The translations under genes and the position numbers were made by a program. From positions 1 to 43,573 of the forward strand of contig CAKULY010000018.1 of the NCBI GenBank assembly GCA_934667505.1: DNA of 43,573 nt, read 5' to 3'. Each line of letters opens with the position of its first letter. Positions within the stretch are counted from its first letter, which is position 1. This document shows positions 25,336 to 32,450 of the stretch, one piece after another. A model generated the notes under the pieces. It searched no databases and was not told the origin of the DNA. It was given only the letters and a program-made list of their open reading frames with translations. The DNA is from an uncultured Treponema sp. Its GTDB lineage: Bacteria > Spirochaetota > Spirochaetia > Treponematales > Treponemataceae.

Positions 25336-25647
25336 TCGAGTTTTTAGGAAATGGATTAAAGCGTAAGCGAATTTGTAATTTGTGAAGATTTTGTGCGATA
25401 AGAACAATTAAGGGGATGTCTAATAAGTTCTAAATGTCATTGTCGTACTTGATACGACAATCTCTAAATGATTGCAATATATGCATTTAGATTTTCGGGT
25501 CAAGCCCGAAAATGACAGAAAAGATACTTTTGGGACATCCCCAAAACCAATTCAAACCTCGTTTGAGTACAGCCGTCTGAGCAAGGGTTAGTAAACTAGC
25601 CTTACAAATTCGCTGAAAGCGTTTTTTCACAATTTATAAAAACTCGA
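25336..25647 (+). repeat. dispersed repeat copy interrupted by a second element
   Basis: The left end TCGAGTTTTT (25336-25345) and right end AAAACTCGA (25639-25647) and all main blocks of the reference copy are present. The GGTTGCACAGCAACC hairpin is replaced by a 131-bp element at 25412-25542. Without that insert the copy is about 181 bp. Confidence 0.85.
25412..25542. mobile_element. 131-bp MITE-like element with GGGGATGTC ends
   Basis: The ends are inverted repeats, GGGGATGTC (25412-25420) and GACATCCCC (25534-25542), with partial extension inward. The interior has two perfect hairpins: ATTGTCGTA...TACGACAAT (25439-25461) and ATTTTCGGG...CCCGAAAAT. The result is a cloverleaf-like fold with no coding capacity. 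It sits inside another repeat, so it is the younger insertion. Confidence 0.75.
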
Positions 25648-25663
25648 TTTGCTAAAAAAAATC

Positions 25664-25692
25664 TTGACTTAACCAAGTATGAAAAGTATGAT
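25664..25692 (+). promoter_or_regulatory. promoter of the AbrB-like gene with tandem AAGTATGA
   Basis: TTGACT (25664-25669), 17 bp and TATGAT (25687-25692). The spacer and -10 hold two direct copies of AAGTATGA (25675-25682 and 25684-25691, 9-bp period), a plausible operator for the small DNA-binding protein encoded next. Confidence 0.6.
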
Positions 25693-25726
25693 TTGTATAA
25701 CAACAGCTTTTGTATAGGAGGTTTTT

Positions 25727-25939
25727 GTGGAAGAAAAAAATGTAAAAAAGAAATTTGCTTGTTCCGTTACGGTTGGAACAAAAGGTCAGATTGTAATTCC
25801 TAAGGAAATGCGCGAAATGTTCGGCATTGAAAGCGGCGACTCTTTGCTTCTTCTTGCAGATATAAAAAAAGGAATAGCCATTCCCCCTAAAAATTCTTTT
25901 AATGAAATTTTTGCAAAAATATTTGACAAGAAAAATTAA
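25727..25939 (+). CDS. AbrB/MazE-type (SpoVT-AbrB domain) transcription factor
   Basis: The 70-residue protein is a single swapped-hairpin domain: VTVGTKGQIVIPKEMREMFGIESGDSLLLLADIKKGIAI. This type binds DNA as a dimer, either as a regulator of its own operon or as an antitoxin. The start is GTG with a perfect AGGAGG (25716-25721) 5 nt upstream. The next gene is an acyltransferase rather than a toxin, so a local regulator is more likely than an antitoxin. A tandem AAGTATGA sits in its promoter. Confidence 0.88.
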   Translation: MEEKNVKKKFACSVTVGTKGQIVIPKEMREMFGIESGDSLLLLADIKKGIAIPPKNSFNEIFAKIFDKKN

Positions 25940-25957
25940 TTATATGAGGTGATATTT

Positions 25958-27115
25958 ATGGAAAATGAAAATCTAATTGTGAAAAAAAATGTTGCTCAAG
26001 AAAATGGCACTTCGCAAGAACGATTGTTTTTTTTGGATAACATTCGCTGGATAACAATTTTAGTCGTTGTTGTGTTTCACATATTTTTCTATTACAACAA
26101 TATTGGAACAACGGCGATGTTTCAAAGGCTGCCTGATTATGAAGATGGAAAAGTTTCTTTTGCAGGAATTTTTCAATACAGCGTTTACCAGTGGTTTATG
26201 GTTCTTCTTTTTGCCGTAAGCGGAATTTGTGCGAACATTTCCCTAAAGAAAAAGAGTGTAAAAGATTTTTTGAAAAGTCGCGCTTGTAAACTTTTAGTTC
26301 CTTCTACTCTTGGAATTTTGTGCGTTCAGTGGGTATGCGGCTGGCTAATCAGTTTTAATTATATGAACAGCCCGGAAAGTCAAAATATTCCAGGTTTTGT
26401 GAAATACATAATTTATGTTGCGACAGGAACAGGTGCACTGTGGTTCTGTCAGGTTTTGTTTTTTGCCTGTCTTGTGCTTGCCCTTTTAAAATGCATTGAC
26501 AAAAACGACCGCGTAACTCATCTTAGCGAAAAATCTGAATGGCTGAATATTGTTGTTTTAGCAGCTTTGTTTTTTGTAATGTTGGGCTCGGCTCAAATTT
26601 TAAACGTTCCAAAAATTACAACTTACAGAATGTTGTATTATCCAATGGCGTTTTTTATTGGCTATTACTGGCTTTCAAACAAAAGCGTTCTTGATGAGTT
26701 GAAGAAGTTGTGGTGGCTGTTTTTGGCAGCAGGAATTGTTTCCGGCGTTTTCTACGTTAAGAAAAATTACGGAACTTACTACGCGGAGTATTCCGTTTTG
26801 AACAACTGGCTCAGTGTTTTTCATGCCTGGTTTACAACGTTGGGAATTTTGGGAGTTTCGCAAACGATTTTGAACTTTCACAATAAGTTTTCAGATTACA
26901 TGACAAAAACTAGTTTTGGAATTTTTGTGCTTCACATTTTTGTGCTTTTGCTTGTGAACACGCTTTTAAAACCTGTTGCTCAAAATCTTCCGATTGCAGT
27001 TATTTACATAATCGAACTTGTTGCAGCCCTTGCAGGAAGCGTTTTGCTATGGGAACTTCTTAGCCGAATTCCTGTGGTAAGATTTGTTCTTTTTGGAATA
27101 AAAAAATCTAAATAG
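25958..27115 (+). CDS. acyltransferase family 3 membrane protein
   Basis: The 385-residue protein has about ten membrane segments. It opens with RLFFLDNIRWITILVVVVFHIFFYYNNIG, the acyltransferase-3 signature with its His in the first helix. It probably O-acylates a surface glycan or lipid; the acceptor cannot be told. The ATG at 25958 was chosen because GAGGTG lies 8 nt upstream. It follows the AbrB-like gene by 18 bp, so the two likely form an operon. The last 72 bp of the gene are repeated exactly at 28170-28241. Confidence 0.85.
   Translation: MENENLIVKKNVAQENGTSQERLFFLDNIRWITILVVVVFHIFFYYNNIGTTAMFQRLPDYEDGKVSFAGIFQYSVYQWFMVLLFAVSGICANISLKKKSVKDFLKSRACKLLVPSTLGILCVQWVCGWLISFNYMNSPESQNIPGFVKYIIYVATGTGALWFCQVLFFACLVLALLKCIDKNDRVTHLSEKSEWLNIVVLAALFFVMLGSAQILNVPKITTYRMLYYPMAFFIGYYWLSNKSVLDELKKLWWLFLAAGIVSGVFYVKKNYGTYYAEYSVLNNWLSVFHAWFTTLGILGVSQTILNFHNKFSDYMTKTSFGIFVLHIFVLLLVNTLLKPVAQNLPIAVIYIIELVAALAGSVLLWELLSRIPVVRFVLFGIKKSK
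27043..27114 (+). repeat. 72-bp direct repeat, copy 1 (acyltransferase 3' end)
   Basis: Identical at every base to 28170-28241. This copy encodes the last 23 residues and part of the stop of the acyltransferase. Divergence begins at the third base of the stop codon. Confidence 0.95.
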
Positions 27116-27123
27116 TCCAAATG

Positions 27124-27304
27124 TCGAGTTTTTTTATAAATTGTAAAAAAGTTTTCAGCGAATTTTCAATTTATTCAGATGGTTGTGCTCGCGCTTCGTT
27201 TGAATGGAGTTGGGCTGCTACGCAACTTTAATTGTTCTTATCGCACAAAATCTTCACAAATTGTAAATTCGCTTACGCTTTTGTTCATTTTCCTAAAAAC
27301 TCGA
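27124..27304 (-). repeat. dispersed repeat copy, reverse orientation
   Basis: This 181-bp copy has both TCGAGTTTTT (27124-27133) and AAAAACTCGA (27295-27304) ends and the reverse-complement blocks TCGCACAAAATCTTCACAAA and TTCGCTTACGCTTTTGTT. The bases before it, TAGTCCAAATG, also precede the copy at 24242, which suggests a longer end sequence or a preferred target. Confidence 0.85.
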
Positions 27305-27324
27305 ATTTCAGGCTATATAAAAAG

Positions 27325-27353
27325 ATTACCGGGACAGCCCGGTGCCCGGTAAT
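27325..27353. repeat. short palindromic repeat
   Basis: ATTACCGGG (27325-27333) pairs with CCCGGTAAT (27345-27353), followed by GACA. Its style matches the inner hairpin of the 131-bp element at 25412-25542 (CCCGAAAATGACA), so it may be a relic of a related element. It could also terminate the acyltransferase or DUF4160 transcripts. Confidence 0.55.
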
Positions 27354-27375
27354 GACATTAAAATTGAGTAATTAA

Positions 27376-27654
27376 CTAACAATAGAAACTGGTTTCTCCG
27401 AATCTTTCTTTCCATTTGGAGATTATTTCAAAACTTCGGGTTTCAATCATTCTCATAAGCGAATTAAGCTCATGGTCTGGAATTTTCGATTTGTTATTTG
27501 CAAGCATTGCTTTTCCTGTTCGTGTAATCCAAATTTTTGTTGCATTTTCTTGTGGCGCACCTTCTGCAATGTGAACATGAACAGGTTCTAATGGATCCCC
27601 TTCAAATGACCATAGATAAATAATGTATGAACCAATTCTAAATATTTGAGGCAT
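27376..27654 (-). CDS. DUF4160 family protein
   Basis: The 92-residue product starts MPQIFRIGSYIIYLWSFEGD and contains PVHVHIAEGAPQENATKIWI, the DUF4160 signature with a conserved HVH. The family commonly lies in two-gene modules with a second small protein and is often discussed as toxin-antitoxin-like; its activity is not established here. I placed the start at 27654, where GGAGG precedes the ATG at 8 nt. The start overlaps the upstream gene by 17 bp, implying coupled expression. Confidence 0.8.
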   Translation of the reverse strand: MPQIFRIGSYIIYLWSFEGDPLEPVHVHIAEGAPQENATKIWITRTGKAMLANNKSKIPDHELNSLMRMIETRSFEIISKWKERFGETSFYC

Positions 27655-27910
27655 TTTTAAAGCCTCCGCATTCTGCAAAACGAATAATCAAATGCGCTCC
27701 AGATTCAACAATGTCTTTAAAATGAGCCATTTCTTTATCTGTATAACCAAAAATGTCTGACCATTCGTATTTCGGAAGAATGCACTTGGCATGATGAAAA
27801 CCATCTTTTTTATCTGGAGTTTCAATATAAACAATAACACTTCCGTCTTTTTGAACATCTGTGTGTGTTATTTCTGTGTCATCTGGTAAACGCATATATT
27901 CATAAATCAT
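27638..27910 (-). CDS. small partner protein of the DUF4160 module, family not recognised
   Basis: The 90-residue product starts MIYEYMRLPDDTEITHTDVQ and has KCILPKYEWSDIFGYTDKEM and HLIIRFAECGGFKNASNI in its C-terminal half. I do not recognise the family. It occupies the place where DUF2442-type partners are usually found beside DUF4160, but the sequence is not clearly DUF2442. GGAG lies about 9 nt before the ATG at 27910. The two genes form a compact unit inside the 1.1-kb insert bounded by the 72-bp repeats. Confidence 0.65.
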   Translation of the reverse strand: MIYEYMRLPDDTEITHTDVQKDGSVIVYIETPDKKDGFHHAKCILPKYEWSDIFGYTDKEMAHFKDIVESGAHLIIRFAECGGFKNASNI

Positions 27911-28048
27911 CTTTTCATCTCCATCTTGACTCGTTTTCAATCATGCTGAATTTATTTCAGAATCTCGATTAGTAATAATATATCACTATTTGCAAGAACT
28001 CTCCATAATTTTTGCTTCGACTTCCATTAGGCTGCGCAACTTATGCAA

Positions 28049-28186
28049 CTACTCCATTGCCTTGACGTTTTTTTTGATGAAGTCGATACCGGCTTTGTCA
28101 AGGTTGTATTTTTTGTAGAGCCGACTATCGGGGGAAGACGATAGTATTTCGCTTGTTTCCCCCGAACCGTTTGCTATGGGAACTTC
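28049..28186 (-). pseudogene. 3' remnant of an unrecognised gene
   Basis: On the minus strand an open frame runs into a stop at 28049, reading ...LYKKYNLDKAGIDFIKKNVK and then AME. This composition looks like a genuine protein C-terminus. Going upstream the frame continues only to the 72-bp repeat at 28170 and stops inside it (28187-28189), so the 5' part was lost exactly where the repeat copy begins. I cannot assign a family. Confidence 0.5.
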
Positions 28187-28241
28187 TTAGCCGAATTCCT
28201 GTGGTAAGATTTGTTCTTTTTGGAATAAAAAAATCTAAATA
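28170..28241 (+). repeat. 72-bp direct repeat, copy 2 (beside the radical SAM gene)
   Basis: Exact copy of 27043-27114. Read on the plus strand it still ends in Lys-Ser-Lys and a TAA stop, and the minus-strand radical SAM stop codon (28235-28237) lies inside it. This is probably the original junction where the acyltransferase and radical SAM genes met tail to tail. Confidence 0.95.
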
Positions 28242-30538
28242 AGCGCGCAAAGCCCTTTTCCTCTTAATTGGAAGAAAAGGGTTTTTCCTAAAATTTGCGA
28301 CGCTTCGTTTTTTGAAAAAAGTTTTTTGTCAGAACTGATGTATTTTGAAGCGCTAATCGAGTTGAGATAAAGAACAATTTCGTTTGCCCGTGATTTTTCT
28401 ACATCGGCGTATAAAAGATTTCCCATATAGGCCCAGCAGATTTGAACTGTGGAAAAATTTGAAGAAGGAAGAACGATAGGTTTTCCGCCAATCCAAACAT
28501 AACTAGTTGCAATATAAGTAGAAAAATCTTTTTTGCATTTTGATTCGTATTTTTTTATTAGACTTTCAACAAAGTCTGGTGCAATCGAAGGTTTTGGCAT
28601 TTTAAATGGAAAAAAAGATTCCACATTTTTGTTGAGTTTTTCTGCGTGCATCCAAAGCTCTAAAGCTTCATTTAGCGGACGTGAATAGATTTCGCTCTTT
28701 TCTTCGCCTTCAAAACGAATTTCGTTTTCTGCAAAAGTTTTTTCTTTAGGAAAAATGGGTTTTAGATCCTTGTGAAGGCCTTGTTGCCATTCCTTAAAAA
28801 CTGTTGAATGAACTGTAAGCGAAAATTTGTGCCAGAACGCGCTGTCTAAAAGACCAGCCTTAAACATTTGCCTTAAAGTTTCCATTGAATTAATAAGGTC
28901 TTGCTTTGTTTGATTCCAAAATCCAAAAATCATGTATGAATGGACAAGGATTCCAGCTTCTTTGAATGCACAGCATGCGGAAACTATGTGTTCCATGCTA
29001 GTTCCCTTGTTTACTGAGGACAGGCCTTCTCCTGTGGCGATTTCTATTCCTGCGGAAACTGCGGTGAGTCCTCCGTAGGCGAGCAAATCTGCTAAATCTT
29101 TAGAAAATGTTTTTTCAAAGCGAATGTTTCCCCACCAAGAAAGTCTTTCGTTCTTAATAGGATTGCTTAGGTTTAAAAGCGCAAATTTTTGCATTAATGC
29201 TGGTGGACAAGCTTCGTCTACAAAATGAATACCGTTTATTCCAGTTATTGAGCTTTGTTTTTCAAGCCCGCAAAAAAGATTTTCGATGTTTGTGTTGCAA
29301 AAACCTTTTACGTAGTCCAAGGTTGTGTCGCAAAAGGCACATCTGTGCCAGTAGCAGCCATAAGCCATGTAAGCTTTTAGCCATGCTCCATCGTTCCAAA
29401 TTCTGTGCATTGGATTTGTGTCGTCTGCAAGCCGAGGGTAAAGCGAAAAATCAATAGCGCTAAAGTCAGGAACTATTTTACGAACGAAATCAATTTCTTT
29501 TTTTGCATACAAGTTTATAATCTCTTTTGAAAAGTTTTCTTCTAAATTTGTTCCGTCGACTATTTTTTTACTGTAAAAGTGTTTTACATTGTAGAAGGGT
29601 TTTTCTGCAAAAATCGAACTAAAGTCTGGATTTTGAATATTTAGATTATCAAAAATGTGAAGAAAACTGCCGTATCCTTTGTCGTAACTTATAAAATCAC
29701 AGTATTTGAAAATTCCTTGTTCTTGAAGATTTCTAAGCTCTGTGTTTACGTAGCCGCCACCAAAAGCAACTGAAAAATTTTGTGGGTCAAAAGATTTTAT
29801 TTCTTTGGCGATGAAAATTGCTGCTTCTAAGGTTCCAGGAAAAGGAATAGAAATACAGAAAAGAGTCTTTTCTTCTTTATTTTGAACTAAAATTTCTTGA
29901 ACAAGATTTTTTAAAAAGTCTTCTAAAACCGGGGAATTTAACGCATTTTCAATTTTTAAAAAAGATGACTTGCTTGTGGCTAGGCTTTCCGCATAGCGAA
30001 TAAGAGAAAAATTTTTGTCGTAGGCAACGGCAATGTAGTCCGCAAGGTCTGCTAGCGCAAGGCTTGCCAAAATGCGTGAATCGTCTGCGCCGACATCGCG
30101 GTCTAAAGACGTTAGGTATGATTCCATTCGGTTTCCGCGCGGGACATAAGCGGAACGTACAAATTCGTGCACCAGTTCTCGCCCAGATTTTTTATTTCCT
30201 TCGCAAACAATGGCGACGATTGTGTCTATCCAGTTTATCCAGCTTTCCTGTTGAGAGATATAGCGTCTAAGTTGAAAAGCAGAATTTTCATCTCCTTTTT
30301 TTTCAAAATTCTGAGCAATTTCAAGAGCTTTTTTAGCACTTTTTTCGAAGATGATTTTTAATCCGTTTTTGCAAAAAATTTTATGAAATAATGCAATGCT
30401 TAAATCTTTCCATTGAACGCAGCCTTTAATATTCTTTTCCTGATAAAGACTGTTAAAAAATGAAAGTAAATACGCTCCGCTTGGATACGGTGTGTTTAAT
30501 TGAACCATTGGCGGCTGTATTATTATTGTGTTTAGCAT
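28235..30538 (-). CDS. cobalamin-type radical SAM protein of unknown product
   Basis: The 767-residue protein has an N-terminal half resembling the B12-binding/radical SAM layout (IIIQPPMVQLNTPYPSGAYLLSFF at the start; SIPFPGTLEAAIFIAKEIK and FSVAFGGGYVNTELRN in the B12-like fold). The radical SAM core begins at AYGCYWHRCAFCDTTLDYV. Its cluster motif is C-x4-C-x2-C instead of the common C-x3-C-x2-C. Later landmarks are GIHFVDEACPP, LSWWGNIRFEK, LTAVSAGIEIATGEGL and GILVHSYMIFGFWNQT. It could modify a lipid, cofactor or peptide; nothing nearby decides. No ribosome-binding site is seen; TATAAT ends 6 nt before the ATG. Confidence 0.85.
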   Translation of the reverse strand: MLNTIIIQPPMVQLNTPYPSGAYLLSFFNSLYQEKNIKGCVQWKDLSIALFHKIFCKNGLKIIFEKSAKKALEIAQNFEKKGDENSAFQLRRYISQQESWINWIDTIVAIVCEGNKKSGRELVHEFVRSAYVPRGNRMESYLTSLDRDVGADDSRILASLALADLADYIAVAYDKNFSLIRYAESLATSKSSFLKIENALNSPVLEDFLKNLVQEILVQNKEEKTLFCISIPFPGTLEAAIFIAKEIKSFDPQNFSVAFGGGYVNTELRNLQEQGIFKYCDFISYDKGYGSFLHIFDNLNIQNPDFSSIFAEKPFYNVKHFYSKKIVDGTNLEENFSKEIINLYAKKEIDFVRKIVPDFSAIDFSLYPRLADDTNPMHRIWNDGAWLKAYMAYGCYWHRCAFCDTTLDYVKGFCNTNIENLFCGLEKQSSITGINGIHFVDEACPPALMQKFALLNLSNPIKNERLSWWGNIRFEKTFSKDLADLLAYGGLTAVSAGIEIATGEGLSSVNKGTSMEHIVSACCAFKEAGILVHSYMIFGFWNQTKQDLINSMETLRQMFKAGLLDSAFWHKFSLTVHSTVFKEWQQGLHKDLKPIFPKEKTFAENEIRFEGEEKSEIYSRPLNEALELWMHAEKLNKNVESFFPFKMPKPSIAPDFVESLIKKYESKCKKDFSTYIATSYVWIGGKPIVLPSSNFSTVQICWAYMGNLLYADVEKSRANEIVLYLNSISASKYISSDKKLFSKNEASQILGKTLFFQLRGKGLCALI

Positions 30539-30575
30539 ATCTTGATTATAACCTAAAAAATAGTATCATTGAAAT
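30539..30575. promoter_or_regulatory. overlapping divergent leaderless promoters
   Basis: Only 37 bp separate the two ATGs. Leftward: TTCAAT (30573-30568), 17 bp, TATAAT (30550-30545), 6 nt, ATG of the radical SAM gene. Rightward: TTGATT (30542-30547), 16 bp, TATCAT (30564-30569), 6 nt, ATG at 30576. Each promoter's -10 abuts or overlaps the other's -35, so only one polymerase can occupy the site at a time. Confidence 0.6.
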
Positions 30576-31127
30576 ATGAATATATTTTTAGTTATTCTTG
30601 GAGCAGTTCTACTTTTCTTAGGTTTTTTAGGAACCTTTTTGCCGGTTTTGCCAGGAGCGCCCTTGGCTTGGTTTGGACTGTTAGCAGCATATTTTTCTGA
30701 TTATGTAATTATAAAACCTGTGATTTTAATCATTTGCGCAGTGGCGGCAATTTTTGTTTCTGTCGCAGATAATATTTTTCCTGTCGCAATGACAAAAAAA
30801 AGCGGAGGCTCTAAAGCCGGAACTTGGGGTTCTACGATTGGTCTTATAGTTGGCATGTTCATTGGCCCTTGGGGAATTATTTTAGGACCTTTTTGCGGAG
30901 CTTTGGTAGGTGAGCTTATAAACGATTCTTCTGATTTTAATAAATGTCTAAAAGCTGCTTTTGGCGCGTTCAAAGGATTTTTGTTAGGAACAGGGCTTAA
31001 AATGGTTGCGGTCGCAGTTTTTATATGGTTTTTCCTTTTTGGATTGTACAAAGGCATAAAAACAGAATCCGTTGATGCTGTTATAAATATTCTTCCTACT
31101 GTTCAAAATGTGATAAAAACTGTATAG
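30576..31127 (+). CDS. DUF456 family membrane protein
   Basis: The 183-residue protein is made of glycine-rich membrane helices: FLVILGAVLLFLGFLGTFLPVLPG at the start, ILIICAVAAIFVSVADNIFP, TWGSTIGLIVGMFIGPWGIILGPFCGALVGEL, and a last helix MVAVAVFIWFFLFGLYKG. The paired glycine-zipper region and the PVLPGAPLAW motif are typical of DUF456. Function is unknown. It shares a 37-bp divergent promoter with the radical SAM gene, and carA starts 12 nt after its stop. Confidence 0.85.
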   Translation: MNIFLVILGAVLLFLGFLGTFLPVLPGAPLAWFGLLAAYFSDYVIIKPVILIICAVAAIFVSVADNIFPVAMTKKSGGSKAGTWGSTIGLIVGMFIGPWGIILGPFCGALVGELINDSSDFNKCLKAAFGAFKGFLLGTGLKMVAVAVFIWFFLFGLYKGIKTESVDAVINILPTVQNVIKTV

Positions 31128-31139
31128 TTATCTTTTAGA

Positions 31140-32450
31140 ATGAACTCTAAAGCCTGCCTGGTCCTGGCTAACGGACTTGTATTTAATGGAAACAGTATTG
31201 GTGCTTCCGGTGTTGTTATCGGTGAAGCAGTATTTACAACAGGAATGACTGGCTATCTTGAAACTCTTACAGATCCCAGTTATTACGGTCAAATAGTTAC
31301 GCAGACTTTTCCTTTGATTGGAAATTATGGTGTAATCCCTGAAGATTTTGAAAGCGAAAAAAGTCATGTACGCGGATACATTGTTCGCAATCTTTGCGAA
31401 GAACCTTCTAATTTTCGCTGCAAAGGAAATTTAAATAATTTTTTAGTTCAAAGCAACGTAATAGGTCTTTGCGGAATAGATACAAGAAAACTTACAAAAG
31501 TTCTTCGCGAAGCTGGCGTTATGAACGGAATGATAATTTCTGGCGACAGTGTAGAAGCTTTAGAGTGTTTTAAAGCCCTTGAAAATCCTTTAGAAAAAGA
31601 AAAACTTTTAGAAAAAATAAAAGCATACAAAATAGAAAAAGCAGTAGAAGCAGTAACTTTAAATGCTGATAAGATTGAACAAAGCGCAGATGTTGTTTTT
31701 AAAACTAGCGCAGAATATCGCGCTGTTCCTGTTACAAAAGACGGCTTAAAAGTAAATGACCCTGAACTTGCCATGAAAAATGGAAAAGGAAAAAAAGTTG
31801 TGCTTTGGGATTTTGGTGCAAAGGCGAATATCCGCAGGGAGCTGCTAAAGCGAGGCGTTGAAGTTGAAACTGTTGCTTGTGGCACAAAAGCGGAAGATAT
31901 TTTAAAAAGAAATCCAGACGGAATTATGCTGAGCAACGGACCTGGAGATCCTGCCGACAACGTTGAAATTATTGAAAATATCAAAAAGATTTCTGAAAGC
32001 GGAATTCCAGTTTTTGGAATTTGTTTGGGGCATCAGATGCTGGCGCTTGCACGGGGAGCAAAAACCAGCAAGCTGAAGTATGGTCACCGCGGGGGCAACC
32101 AGCCTGTAAAGCAGCTTTCAACAGGAAGAGTTTATATTTCTTCTCAAAATCACGGTTATGCCGTAAACAATGAAAGTCTTCCTAAGGGCGCTTTTTTAAG
32201 TTTTGTAAACACAAACGATGGAACTTGCGAAGGCATAACTTATACGGATATTCCTGCTTTTAGCGTTCAGTTCCATCCAGAAGCAAGCGGCGGTCCTTTG
32301 GATACAAACTTTTTGTTTGATGATTTTATCAATCTTATAAACGACAGAAATTATTTTAAGAATTTTAAGCCAAATTTTGAACGCATTGATGCAATATCTT
32401 ATTTTAAGTCAACAATAAAAGAAACGAACGGGAGTAAGCTATGCCTTTAA
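31140..32450 (+). CDS. carA: carbamoyl-phosphate synthase small subunit (glutaminase)
   Basis: CarA releases ammonia from glutamine for CarB. The N-terminal domain (residues 1-135) has [21 protein letters not shown] and [18 protein letters not shown]. The C-terminal class I amidotransferase has the nucleophile in GICLGHQ and the His-Glu pair in FHPEASGG. At 436 residues it is longer than the usual 360-385, with about 50 extra charged residues between the domains (about 155-210) and a short C-terminal extension. It lies 12 nt after the DUF456 gene. The last codons overlap the start of carB. Confidence 0.93.
   Translation: MNSKACLVLANGLVFNGNSIGASGVVIGEAVFTTGMTGYLETLTDPSYYGQIVTQTFPLIGNYGVIPEDFESEKSHVRGYIVRNLCEEPSNFRCKGNLNNFLVQSNVIGLCGIDTRKLTKVLREAGVMNGMIISGDSVEALECFKALENPLEKEKLLEKIKAYKIEKAVEAVTLNADKIEQSADVVFKTSAEYRAVPVTKDGLKVNDPELAMKNGKGKKVVLWDFGAKANIRRELLKRGVEVETVACGTKAEDILKRNPDGIMLSNGPGDPADNVEIIENIKKISESGIPVFGICLGHQMLALARGAKTSKLKYGHRGGNQPVKQLSTGRVYISSQNHGYAVNNESLPKGAFLSFVNTNDGTCEGITYTDIPAFSVQFHPEASGGPLDTNFLFDDFINLINDRNYFKNFKPNFERIDAISYFKSTIKETNGSKLCL

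Noticed and set aside
25028..25347. Short open frames on the plus strand between the lipoprotein and the repeat.
   Set aside because: No ribosome-binding site, no family resemblance and composition unlike the neighbouring genes; probably chance.
25727..25939. AbrB-like protein as the antitoxin of a toxin-antitoxin pair.
   Set aside because: The following gene is a ten-helix acyltransferase, not a small toxin.
27376..27910. Calling the DUF4160 pair a proven toxin-antitoxin system.
   Set aside because: The gene arrangement fits, but no antitoxin-type DNA-binding domain or toxin active site can be identified from the sequence.
28124..28164. Two alternative hairpins (ACTATCG/CGATAGT and CGGGGGAA/TTCCCCCG) that look like an attenuator.
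   Set aside because: They fall within what reads as the coding remnant ending at 28049, and no gene follows in a suitable position, so I do not call a regulatory element.
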